The notes beneath the pieces were generated by a model. That model had not been told where the DNA came from. It worked only from the letters and a program-made list of their open reading frames with translations, and made no database searches. Shown here in pieces: positions 41,201-52,769 of a stretch of 64,000 bases of DNA. The position numbers and the translations under genes are program-made. How positions within the stretch are numbered: position 1 is the stretch's first letter; each line of letters opens with the position of its first letter. Origin of the DNA: Paraescarpia echinospica (lineage: Eukaryota; Annelida; Polychaeta; Sabellida; Siboglinidae); contig CM034534.1 in the NCBI GenBank assembly GCA_020002185.1, positions 31,144,851-31,208,850 on the forward strand, written 5' to 3'.

Positions 41201-42900
41201 CATTTGCTGGTGGTCGCGAGGCATCTTTGGTGGGCGAATAGTTATTACTACTCGCCGGTGGCTCACACTTCTTGACATTATCAAATAGTTAATTCTGTGA
41301 AGACAAAACTATGTCTAACACAATTTTACCACTGGTTGGTTCTACCACATGTGCATGAAGGAAACTATATTGTTCTAACACTAAAAACGTGTGGTCCTCA
41401 CTCCCCGTACTTTGTAGACATTTCCATTGTATATGACCGTGGTTAAAATCCCCTGTAATAATACAGTCCCGTTAGCTCACTTCCCTTTTAGCGTTTTGTA
41501 CTTTTTCATTCTTTTTTTTGGTTATGTTTGGACTTCCATAAAATAACCTAACCGTCATCGTTGAGTTTCCTGTAACTACGTTACCCCAAACAACTTCTTC
41601 GCAATCTTCTTCTCTTTCTAATTTTATTTCATAAGCCTGGATAGATTATTTACCTATTACTTGAGGGAGGGTCAATGTCTTCCACCATAATGCTTAGTTC
41701 ACTTCTTTTGTTTAGTATGCTCTTTGCATTTAAACAAACGTATTTATATCCAGCTTCAGAACAGTTATCCAGGCTGTTCACTGCTGATTTATTTGTGCTG
41801 TTACGGTTTAATTAAATGCAATCTATCCCACTGTCAACAGATCGGAGAAGGTTCTCTAAGAAAACTGTTGCCCCTTTCAACTTAGATGGAGGCCATCTTT
41901 TATGTATATATCTTCCCTCCCAACAAAGTTTCCCCATAAATCTATGAATCCCACCTCTTCTTCTTCACACATCTGCTCAACTATTGCGTTGATCGCAATC
42001 CTCTTGCAGTTTATATATGTTGGCCCCCTTCCACCCATTACTGGCAAAATCCTGATATAATTATCTGCTCAACTCTTGTCTTCTTTAAATTATTCCACTT
42101 TAAATGTCTGTAATTCTGTAGTATCCCAGGTTTCCCTCCCTGTCTGCATTATTTGTCCCTACGGTTACTAGTGTAGACCCTCCCTTGCAAAGCCCCAATA
42201 TTTTATCTATCCTTACAGTCACATGTTCTATTCTAGCCCCCAGTAAACAAATAACGACATCCTCCCCTCGCTGTCTTTCTCAGAATAGAGTCGCCCATGA
42301 ATACCCTCTCTTTCTTCATCCCCCCTCAATCACTACTGCCTCAGAGTAGCTCCTTATCCGGTTTGCATCTGTCTGGTTGCCTTTTCCCCCGTCGTCATCT
42401 CTCCTGTCACATTTTCTTCTCTCCTCGCCCTTCTCATTTTCTCCCCTACTTCCTTTTCCCTCCTACCCCTTCTACGGTCACTTTCTCCCCTGTCATCTTC
42501 AAGTTTGTCACGTTTCCGTCGCTTCTCCAATTTCTTCCCCTCCAATCACCTTCCTTCCTCCCAGTCTCCTTTCCTCAGTCTTCTTGCGAATACTCTGTTC
42601 CTCCAGTCTCACAGTATTCGCTCTCCATGTCTACTCTCTCCATTCCACCTGTCTCATTGCTAATTCTCATCCCCATCCCCTTCACGATATCTTCCAACCT
42701 AACTACTTCCTTCCAACACCCCACGCACTGAAAGGTGAAACCTTCTTCCTATTGAATCCTCCTTTATTCCTAGTATCTACCCATGACTTCACACAGCCGG
42801 ACAAGGCAAAATCCACCCAGCTGTGGCAGTCATTGCACACCAAGTGTCGCTTTGCCTTGACTTGCCGCTTGCAAGGCGCCATATCACAATTTATTTCATA
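38236..42900 (-). mobile_element. CR1-like LINE, copy D (minus), split by another LINE
   Basis: Minus-strand CR1 sequence occurs at 42,900-41,285 (5' leader, ORF1, endonuclease start) and resumes at 39,190-38,236 (endonuclease end to RT start). Copy A equivalents are up to ~3,870 and from ~3,918, so ~45 bases are missing at the split. ORF1 (42,730-42,300) is Arg/Lys/Glu-rich; EN and RT parts carry many stops. The interruption is the LINE at 39,205-41,280. Confidence 0.8.
39205..41280 (-). mobile_element. L2/CR1-group LINE nested in CR1 copy D
   Basis: The minus strand reads endonuclease (41,280-40,690) then RT (~40,600-39,400), ending in (TTATTATTATT) at 39,208-39,225. Endonuclease: TIGSIYHPPGSDDW, IVIMGDSK and NGLSDHNVLV. 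RT: LLVDFSKAFDRVDHHTLL (40,400), AGVPQGTIFGP (~40,210), VTYVDDCTIWE (~40,135, catalytic) and QRKANKQLKNIHRRAMQ. Stops at 41,007 and ~40,430; the fingers region is partly deleted. Distinct family from CR1 copies A-E. Confidence 0.8.
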
Positions 42901-44850
42901 ACAATAATAATAATCTAATTAGCTATTCAACATATTGTAGTCAAATATGTTTACACTACTAACTATGCTGTTTTTAAGAAGATTGTTTACTGTGGACAAA
43001 CGTTACACTTTTAAAACTCAGATAGTCATAGATAGCAGTTTTAATTACAGAATGCCTTATTTATATGATTGCTAATCAAAGTATCTAGCAGGTGCTGGCT
43101 TACTCAGATATTATGTTATGTAAGTAGTTTTATGTTTCTTACTTTTTCTACAATATATTTTATCACATAATCAGGTTTGTTAAATCTTGTTTAGAAACTT
43201 ACAGAAGACTTTAGCCGTAGTTACCCTATTATCACTCACTACACTAAAGTGTTCTATAATACTTTATTACACTAATAATAATAATTATTATCATTATTTA
43301 TTTCGCCCCAAATAATTGTTATGGGGCGCTTGACGATGGTTAATGCAAATAAATAAATAACATCATACGATATATAGATAGAAATACTATACAAACATTA
43401 CTATTTTTCCAGTCTACCTTTACTAAATATTTCCTCATGTCCTTATATCTTCCATTATGGTAATTTATCTTCTTTGCTTATGTTTGGACTTCGATAAACT
43501 AACCCAATCGTTACCGTTGAGTTTCCTGTAACTATGTTACTCCAAACAGCATTCTGCTTCTCTTTCTGATTTTTAATTATAAGCCTGAATAGATTATTTA
43601 GTATACAAAATAACTCCACCTCCCCTTCTTCGCATCTAATTTAAATAAATGCAACTTGTCCCACTGTCAAAAGATCGGAGCAGGTTCTCTGGGAAAACTG
43701 CTGTCCCCTTCCCACTTAGATGGAGGCCATCTCTCACATACATATCTTCCCTCCCAATAAAGTATCCCCATAGATCTATGAGTCCCACCCCCTCTTCTTC
43801 ACACATCTGCTCAACTATTGCGATGATCGCCATTCTTTTGCAGATTATATATGTTGGCCATCTTCCTTCCATTATTGGCAAAATTCCTGAGAGAATAATC
43901 TGATCAATTTTGTTTTCTTTAACTTCCTCACTAACTGCCTGTACTTCTGTAGTATCCCAGTTATTCCCTCCCTGTCTGCATTATTTGTCCCTACGTTTAT
44001 TGGTATAAATCCTCCCTTGCAAAGCCCTAATACCTTCTATACCCTTTCAGTCACATGTTTTATTCTAGGCCCCGGTAAACAAATAACGACGTCCTCCCTC
44101 TCATTTAATGTCTTATCTGTCTTTCTCAGATTAGATTCGCCCAAGAACACCCTCTCTGTTCTCACCCCCCCCCCTCAATCACTGCCTCACAGTAGCTCCT
44201 TCTCTATTTTGCATCTGTCTGGTTGTCTTTTCCCCCTTCGTCTTCTTTCCTGTCACATTTTCTTCTCTCCTCTCCGTTCTCATTTTCCCTCCTACCTCCT
44301 TTTTACTCCTGCCCCTGCAAGGCGCCATATCATAATTTATTTCATAATAATAATGATAACAATCTAATTAGCTATTCAAAATAGTTTAGTCAACTATGTT
44401 TACACTACTAACTTTGCAGTCTTTAAGAAGACTGTTTCCTGTGCACAAATGTTACACTTTTAAACTAAAGTAGTCTTTAGAGAGACTGTTTCCTGTGTGC
44501 TACAGCACAATATATGTTATAGCAGATTTTAATTACTCAGCTGACTATCTACCCTATCACAAACGCTAACATTACTGGTAGTAGGATGAGTGACCTAATT
44601 TAAATACAATTACTTTACGCTAGACTGCCTTATTTATATGATTGCTAATTAAAGTATCTAGCAGGTGCTGGCTTATTCCGATGTTATCTTATGTAAGTAG
44701 TTTTATGTTTGTTACTTTTTCACCAATATAGTTTACGACATAATCAGGTTTGTTAAATCTTGTTTAGAAACTTATCGAAGCCTTTCGCCGAAGTTACCCT
44801 ATTATCACTCACTAGACTAAATTGTTCAATAATGCTTTATCTGACTAACT
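42770..44850. repeat. CR1 5'-leader sequences present twice
   Basis: 42,870-43,260 and 44,318-44,835 match (GGCGCCATATCA(C/T)AATTTAT, CTAATTAGCTATTCAA, GTAAGTAGTTTTATGTTT, GTTAAATCTTGTTTAGAAAC). They lie at the 5' side of minus-strand copies D and E, so they are either long CR1 leaders or a segmental tandem duplication. Confidence 0.6.
43390..44340 (-). mobile_element. CR1-like LINE, copy E (minus, internally deleted)
   Basis: Contains the best ORF1 SGNH end in the window (43,881-43,636): CKRMAIIAIVEQMCEEEG, LIDLWGYFIGREDMYVRD and DGLHLSGKG. Parts of the endonuclease (43,620-43,400) follow with a large deletion. ORF1's basic region is at 44,300-44,100. Confidence 0.7.
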
Positions 44851-45285
44851 TTAAGCACAGCTGTTACTGCTACTTTATGAATAATATCCAGGCAAGAATA
44901 CTACTTATCGATCAATAATTACACCGATTTGCAACTATTCTGCACCACAAATTATCAACGATTTAGACAGGAAAACAAACCGGAAGCCTCCCGATACATG
45001 CATGTATGCAATGTCTATTTATTTTGTGTAGTACCAGTCCACAGTGCTAGGCGTGTAATCTAACAGCAATCGAGCCATATGTACGCGTGTGTGGAGGCGT
45101 GCGTGATTGCCTGTGTGTACGTATGTTTAAATCATTTCCTCCTAGACAGGTTGCATATTGTGTACCAAACTGTTATGGATTTATCTATGAACACTGATAT
45201 TAAAATTAACTCTATTATTATTGTATATTTGTGAATGCTTTCTTAGCAAGTGGTGACAGTTTACATAAAAGTGTTATCGTATTTA
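44850..45285. other. No gene seen
   Basis: AT-rich intron-like sequence upstream of the exon's donor side. Confidence 0.3.
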
Positions 45286-45290
45286 TATAC

Positions 45291-45391
45291 CTGGCAAGTA
45301 TGTTTACGTATGCACTCGGTGTCACCTGCCGAGCCTTTCACGACGGTCGGACGTTCTCCTTTCGGGCACAACTTTGGACATAACTCGTAAA
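45291..45391 (-). CDS. Host exon: antistasin-like cysteine module, phase 1-0 (101 nt)
   Basis: Acceptor TTGCTGCACCAG ends at 45,392; donor GTATAT begins at 45,290. It encodes YELCPKLCPKGERPTVV, a Gly-rich turn and ECIRKHTCQ. Length and phases are identical to the exon at 32,194-32,294 and the cysteine layout is similar (one CXC is changed to CIR). It is another module of the same or a neighbouring minus-strand gene. A phase 0-1 exon is expected between 45.3 and 32.3 kb but was not found. Confidence 0.6.
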
Positions 45392-45429
45392 CTGGTGCAG
45401 CAACAACAGAAGACCATGTCTATTTAAAA

Positions 45430-45580
45430 TATAAATACGCGAGCGCACACACGCGCACACACGCACACTCGCACACACGCACACACGCACACACGCACAC
45501 ACGCACACACGCACACACGCACACACGCACACACGCACACACGCACACACGCACACACGCACACACGCACACACACACGA
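45430..45580. repeat. (CACACG)n microsatellite
   Basis: Nearly pure ACACGC hexamer array of about 20 units inside the intron upstream of the exon at 45.3 kb. Confidence 0.95.
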
Positions 45581-45599
45581 CGCAACATTGAAGTACAAT

Positions 45600-48000
45600 A
45601 AAATATTACTCGACACAGCCACCATTGGTGATAGAAGTAGAAGCGCGATCGCCATCGACATTAGGAGCGTCGTGGTTAGCTACATCGTGGGACAGAAACG
45701 GGAAATCTTCTAAATACATAGCTTAAATAAAGCGCGATGCAGATGATAGGTGTAGGACAACGATGTTGCATCGCAGGCAAGTTAGCGTCAATACCTCGAC
45801 GGTAAAGAAAAATGGAGATATGTGGAATACTATTGTTATTAGGATTGTTAGATAGAACTGTTAATGTTTTGTGCGATTTAAGTAACATTTAATTAAGTGT
45901 CATGGTCCAATTTCAAATCAGTTTTTAAACGAAACTACGATATATCCTTTCAGTTCCCAAAATCAATTAGTGAAACATCTCCGGTTGTTGGAATATGCCA
46001 TTTTCTAGCAAGCAACAATTAAGCGATAAGCTAAGCTGATAGGTAGGCACGTACCTACCTGATGTTCGAGATGTCCGAGAGATAAGCCTATCCGACTGTG
46101 ACACTCAGTTGTTTGCCAACTTTAGAAAACTACGTATTGTTTTATTAATTTTATTGAACTGGATTGACCATGTCATGTGCAAAGTTGTAATAAAACGTTT
46201 CGTCGACCGACACGATTATGAGAACCTCCCTCTACGAACAACTGTATCCGTTTTTCAAGTCATCCAGTATAAAGCTTTACACACGCAATGTCCAAATATG
46301 TTACGGTCATAATAAACAATGGACGTGTTTCAAATACCACTGCGTCTTTGTACTTTGCCAACGTGGCGTAAAAATAGCAACATGCAATGGTCATAAACAA
46401 TTGCATCTGTTTTCTAAAAACGTACTTTCTACGTCAACTCGTTTTAAGGATGTCTAACACCTTACACCCGTTTATAGAGCAACAAACAAAGGGCCGCAGT
46501 TTCCACTATCACAGGGTTTTGCTCTTCCAAAGGGAACCTTCCCGTGGTCGGCCATCTGGGGGAGAGTGGCTCAAATATCACCAGTAGGAGAACGGCCTTC
46601 TAGAGAAGCGCAGTGTTGAGTCGGTACCACAAAAGTCGCCATCGCAAACAGCAATGTTGGGAATTTTAGTGGCCGGGTTATAGACGCATATTGTTATCCG
46701 TTTATGCGCACTGTTTGTTGAATTATAAAAAATACCTACATGAATACGTCAAAGGTCATCACGACTTGCTGTTGTATAAGCTGATATACTAACAAAGCTG
46801 AATCCAACCCAACGACGTCTCAGTATATACATATTCTTAACACAGACTGTTGGCGTGCGTCAGTTTTATTGTCCTTCTATGTATGTACTTCTACAAAACG
46901 AATTCATTTTACTTTCAAATATTGATATATCAGTTTTGTATGAATATATTTGTTATGTTATGATGAACTTGTACCCAAGCTCTACTAGGAAGCATTGGGC
47001 AATAGAAGGATTTAATCTCTTCCCGATATGGTTAGGCCAACCGTGAATTAGGTTGAACATGTCCCAGGTCACCGTGTGTGCGGTATTCGCATTGCAACGT
47101 AGAAATTTATGTTTTCCTTGACAAAACACTTCTAGCAAATATCAATTTTCAATTAACAGCTAATCAACACACTTCGAACAAGTTGTGCTTTCACATGTTT
47201 TGTCTAACGGAAATGCTAAAGCTGATATTATATAACCTGATACAACGGTAAGCAGATATGACCTTTCAAATATTCATGTAGGGAATATTTTACTAGTCTG
47301 CAGTTGGAATCCTCGTCTCACAAAGTTGGGGTGATATATGTCATATGCCGTTATGTAATGGAAATAGCATATTGCATGCGGTTAACAGTAACTTTTATTG
47401 GATAAATCAGTTATTTGAAACGTAATACGCAATGTGTGCGTAATACGTGCATTATAACTTAACAATCGCATGAACCACACTCGTGCGGTAAATACTTCGG
47501 GGAAACGGCCACTATGTCATGGACTTGGCAAGACGCTGACGCAATAATGCTTATATATGCACTCATGCCAATCACATAGAAATAGAGGTATATTATTTCA
47601 CAATGTTCACGACTATGCCCTATCGATGGACGTGTATTTCACATCCTTTCCGTTCTCGACATTTTGAACAAACAATGAGTATCTGCGAACGAATGTTGAT
47701 CTATGGCTGCGCTTGTGTGGCCGTGCCTTATAAGTGCTCCGTGACATTTTGATTTTGTAGGAGTTATAACTGTCTAACACCGCTACTATTTGACAGAGGA
47801 AATTGCAAGCACATTTGGATTACTGTTCAACGGACGATTTTATACATATGCAGCATATCTGTGAGTTTTAAATGTTTTTATGAACTGTCATTTTACTTGA
47901 TATGCTGTGCCAGTGATTACTCGTGCGTGACAACAATCGGCGACATTACCAACGAGCCTGCAGATCCAGTGTGCAGCTCTGCCGTCACGCTTCAGTGATT
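45600..48000. other. No gene recognised
   Basis: AT-rich with only short, unconvincing ORFs in all frames. It probably contains introns or a 5' flank of the cysteine-rich gene. No splice-bounded Cys-rich exon was found here. Confidence 0.35.
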
Positions 48001-51000
48001 GTTACCCACTATGACCACGCCTGACCAAGCTCGCTACACATACACAGCTAGTCAGCTGCATCAACTGGCTCAAGGTGCACGTTACAGTTCTTCGCGTTTA
48101 ATGCCAGTGCTTGGAACACTTTACTTGAACTTGGCATTGCGTCAAGACGACTAATGAAGCGTGGATGCCGAGGTGGAAGTAATCAACTACCTATCTCCAC
48201 AGTGATCGGTTATCGATCACCCAGGAACTACGTGCGCACATCTTCACAAGTACATGACAACCTGATTTCCGTGATTCTTTCCCCAAATCCACTGTGCTGT
48301 CCGACTACACAAGCCTCCTTATGCCTTATCAATTCAAGATATGTTCGCAACAAAACGACAGACATTTTATACCACGTCTGCGCACACGATCTCGACGTTG
48401 TGGCCATTACCGAAACTGGGCTCTCTAATAAAGACTCTGACCTCCCGGTAACCAGGGCTCTCACACCACCTGGTTATAAACTCATTCACCATCCTAAATC
48501 CAGTCGTCGTGGTGGCGGCATTGCGATACTGCAAAAAGATTCGATCAAAACAACAGCAGTGAAAACTTTCAACAACATTCGGTCCTTCGAAGCGATGAGC
48601 GCGAAATCAACATCACACGGAAAAAGTATAAACTTGCTTGTTGTCTATCGCCCACCACCAAATAAGAAGAACGGATCATCGGTTGTCGATTTCTTCAATG
48701 ACTTCGCATGTATTCTTGACACGTACCTGATGAACTTGGTATAGTTGGCGACTTTAATTTTCACTTTGACGTTAACACTGACGTTCACGTCAAACGTTTC
48801 CGTGACATGTTGTACAGCCATGATATGACGAAGTATGTCCAACAACCAACGCATCAAGAAGGCCACATTTTAGACCTAGTGATAGCCCGTACTAACTCCT
48901 GTGTGGCTGACACGGTGGTCGCCGAGCTTATTTCTGATCATCACGCTGTGCAACGCCGTCTTGCAATGCGCAAACCTTCATTTCGGAGAGAAAAGAAGAC
49001 TTACCGCAAGATGAAGGCGATCAATCTCACATCGTTCTCGTCGGATATTGTGAACTCCACATTACACACAAAGCGTGAACAATCATTAGACGACATTGTA
49101 GCTCAGTACAACAATGTTCTGAGCGAACTGCTTGACAAACACGCACCACTTAAAACGAAATGGCTCACCATCCGACCTGATGCGCCGTGGGTCGATGACG
49201 ACATTCTATCAGCCAGGAAGGAGAGGCTCCGGAAGGAGCGAAAATGGAGATTGTCTAGGTTGACCATCGACAGAGAAATCTTCATCAATCAGAGAGAACG
49301 CGTGAAGAAGATGTTGTACACTGCCAGAGCCACATTTTATACCAACAAAATCAACGAACAGGCTGGCAACCCCAAAACTCTGTATCGGATAGTTGGCTCT
49401 CTGCTGCATACAAAATACCTGCCAACACTGCCCGACAACCACCCCGGACAATTGCTTGACAACTTCAGTAAATATTTCAGGGACAAAATTGACATTATCA
49501 GACACGATCTTGGTACCCACGACAAACACACATTGCTGCGCCAGGACGAGCCCTGTGTTGTCCTGTCACATATATCATTGTTCCTGCCGACCATGATACA
49601 CGAGATCACCAAATTTGTCGGCAAGTCGGCTTGTAAATTGTGCAAGTTGGATCCGATTCCGACTCATCTGCTGAAGGCTAACACATCTACTTTGGCACCA
49701 GTCATCACCGACATTGTGAACATATCTATTACGACAGGAGTCTTTCATTTTGCCTTTAAAAAGGCTGTCGTAACTCCTCTTTTGAAGAAAACAACACTGA
49801 ACCTAAATGACCTAATGAACTATCGTCCAGTGTCGAACATTCGACACAATCGACCACGGGATCATGTTACCACGCCTCAAAGATCGTTTTGGAGTAACTG
49901 GAACATCTCTTGCATGGTTTGATTCGTATTTGAGAGTATTCAAGTGCACGGAAGAGAATCAGCGGAAAGTCCAGTGATGTTCGGAGTCCCGCAAGGTTCC
50001 GTTCTCGGCCCGCTCATGTTCATTTGTTACACGGCACCATTCGGAGATATCGCCCGTCGGCATGGAATCAACATGCATCTATATGCTGATGATACCCAAC
50101 TTTACATCGCCTTCAGTTCTCTCTCAGAGGAAGACACAACCCAAGCTGTGAAGCGCATACAAGCATGTGTCGCTGAAATACAAGCTTGGATGCGCATGAA
50201 TAAACTCAAACTCAATGCTGACAAAATAGAGGTTTTGTTATATGTTCGCCGCACACCAAGAACAAACTTTCTATGCCGCACATAGAACTTGCCAATAACA
50301 TCGTGCCAACTTCCACTGTGGCCAGGAACTTTGGTGTTTTCTTCGATGATGCCCTAAACATGAACAGTCATGTACACTACATGTGTCGTGTAGCATATTT
50401 CCATCTACACAGTATTGGAATAATTCGAAATCTTCTAGATAGGAAAACGACAGAGATGATGGTGCATACCTACCTGACGTCTCGTCTTGACAATGGAAAT
50501 GGCCTGCTTTACGGGATTTCTGACCATCTCCTCACCAGAGTCCAGAGAGTGCAAAATGCTGCAGCCCGTCTCATAACTAAGAAGCACGACCACATCACTC
50601 CTGCTCTAATTGCGCTTCATTGGTTGCCAATTAAACAGCGCATCGAGTACAAACTACTCCTGCTTACGTTCCGCTGTTTGCACGGCATGACTGCGTCATA
50701 ACTGGCCGATCTACTAACTCGACACCAGCCCACTCGCACGTTACGCTCCGCCGACGCTCACCTGCTCGAGGTCCCGCGCCGCAAGCTTTGTACTCAAGGC
50801 GACAAAGCTTTTTCACGTGCCGCGCCACGCCTCTGGAACAATCTACCCCTTGCCATGCGTGCAACAGACTGCCTCATCGTGTTCAAGAAGCAACCGAAGA
50901 CACTTCTTTTTAAACGTGCTTTTTCTCTTTACATTATATATGTTGACAGTGGCGTACTACGGACTTTTTAAAATCTACCTTTAACTGTTATTATTATTAT

Positions 51001-51010
51001 TTATTATTAT
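48001..51010 (+). mobile_element. CR1/L2-group LINE (plus, near full length, inactive)
   Basis: One long gene in four frames: leader or ORF1-like start at 48,011, endonuclease 48,154-48,960, RT and C-terminal domain to about 50,920. It ends in (TTATTA) runs. A different family from the CR1 copies above. Confidence 0.8.
48154..50930 (+). pseudogene. LINE endonuclease-RT ORF, broken
   Basis: Endonuclease: VVAITETGLSN (~48,400), SSRRGGGIAIL (~48,500), LLVVYRPPPN (~48,640), VGDFNFH in a shifted frame (~48,745) and ISDHHAVQ (~48,930). RT: KLDPIPTHLLKAN (~49,645), FKKAVVTPLLKK (~49,755), YRPVSNI (~49,820), then a deletion to [10 protein letters not shown] (motif A, shifted, ~49,840), GVPQGSVLGPLMF (~49,982), LYADDTQLY (50,079) and LIALHWLPIKQRIEYK (~50,610). 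Breaks at ~48,743, ~49,835, ~49,920 and ~50,280. Inactive. Confidence 0.85.
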
Positions 51011-51303
51011 TCTCTCTTAATTTGTCGTTTTAATTAGTTTTATTATTATTACTATCCTCATCTATTTACTATTGATATGTATATGTATGTATATGTTAAA
51101 GCTTTTATTTATTTAATTTATTTTTATTGATGTATTATTTATTTTATTTATTTTTATTTATTTATTTATTATTTTATTTATTTTATTTATTTTATTTATT
51201 TTATTTATTTTATTTATTTTATTTATTTCATTTAATTTCATTTATTTCATTTATTTCATTTATTATTATTATTTTTTTTTTTATTATTATTATTATTTTA
51301 TTT

Positions 51304-51387
<84 letters not shown>

Positions 51388-51415
51388 ATTATTATTTTTT
51401 ATTTTTTTTTATAAT
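51010..51415. repeat. (TTTAT)n, (TTATT)n and (TA)n low-complexity tract
   Basis: Pentanucleotide TTTAT array (51,125-51,265) followed by poly-T/TTA and (TA)n to 51,415, immediately after the LINE 3' end. Confidence 0.95.
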
Positions 51416-51419
51416 CTTA

Positions 51420-51930
51420 ATAGCTACATGCCATGTTTTTAGGATTGTAATACGCCACTGAATGGTAGTAACTGCCAGATTTATGGCGCAGAGAAATGCA
51501 GTAAATTATTATTATTATTATTATTATTATGGTGTTTATGTAACGATGTTGTGTGTTTTCTAACATTTGGTCAACATTACTGCCATGACTGTCAGCTACC
51601 AAACCATAGCATTTTTGCTAGTTGAATTTACCGTTTGCAAAGAAACAGAAGCATCCAGCACACATTTCAACTTGCGTTCGTCTCCCTCATGCTTGTTGAC
51701 GTAATCCCTGGTGTCTGGCTCTCACCCTTTGTCATCGGGTTATTTTTCAGTTGCTATTTTATGTGTGCTTTGAGACTAAGTCCCACAAGCGCTAGCGAGG
51801 ACCCAGTGCTCGTCATAAAATAAATAATTATTCGCTAGCACGCTCATCGTGATAACGCTACGGAGAAGCTAGTGTCTCGCACCGAGAGCAACTGTTCAAT
51901 GTCGTACGTTTGTCGCACTGAAACAGTCCG
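51420..51930. other. No gene seen
   Basis: Short (TTA)n tract at 51,507-51,530; otherwise unremarkable. Confidence 0.35.
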
Positions 51931-51944
51931 CTTTCAGATGATAT

Positions 51945-52165
51945 TGTTTTTGTTGTTGTTATTGTTGGTGATTGTAGTGGTGGTGGTGGTGGTGACGGTG
52001 ATGATGGAGGTGGTGGTGACGGTGAAGGTGGTGATGGTGGTGATGATGGTGGTGGTGGTGGTGGTATTGTTGATGGTGGTGGTGGTGGTGGTGGTGATGT
52101 TGGTGATGGTGATGGTGGTGGTGATGTTGGTGGTGGTGGTGGTGGTGATGGTAGTGGCGGTAGGT
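51945..52165. repeat. (GGTGGT)n/(GATGGT)n imperfect triplet array
   Basis: Gives Val/Met-rich or similar translations in any frame; not coding. Confidence 0.9.
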
Positions 52166-52559
52166 CAGATGATGGTCAGATGATGATTGTTGAAGAATGA
52201 TCTCTATGCAGATTCCATCACAACTGCGTAATTCGGGGGATTTCTCAAATCAAATCTCGAAACCAACATATCCAAGACCATGCAACTATTATCCAGCAGT
52301 TAAGAAATTATCGTAGTACTATCGCCGTAGTAATACAACTATTGCAACAGTAAGGCATTTGCTAAACTATCCCCGATAGTCACCTCTTGTGGGCACCGAG
52401 CCCCTCTACACCTCGATACAACACCGCGAAAGTACTGTTCCAGAATGGCCGTTTCTAACACACGTTTATCCTCTTGTCTTCGTTCACGTCTTCCACTCCT
52501 TTGCCAATCCTCCCACATATAAATCTTCACAATCTTCTCGTGTGATATCATGTCAATTC

Positions 52560-52562
52560 TTT

Positions 52563-52593
<31 letters not shown>

Positions 52594-52765
52594 CGTGTGT
52601 ATAATGTGTGTGCGTGTGTGTGTTTGTGTGTGTTTGTCATTATGTGAGTGCCTGTGTTGTCGTGAGTGCGTTCGTTTGTGCGTGTGCACGTATGTGCGCG
52701 CGCGTGTGTGTATGTGTTTTTGTGAGCGGCTGTGCGTGGGTGGGTGCGTGCGTGCGTGCTCGAGT
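52560..52765. repeat. (GT)n compound microsatellite
   Basis: GTGTGTGTGCGTG-type repeats with interruptions. Confidence 0.9.
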
Positions 52766-52769
52766 GTGG

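Noticed and set aside
42297..42901. Ser/Pro/Phe-rich plus ORFs (144 and 174 codons)
   Set aside because: Complement of CR1 ORF1 on the minus strand.
45338..45661. 107-codon Cys/Val-rich minus ORF
   Set aside because: Mostly the (CACACG)n tract; only the small splice-bounded exon at 45,291-45,391 is supported.
51872..52183. Val/Met-rich ORF that looks like a membrane protein
   Set aside because: Translation of a GGT/GAT triplet array.
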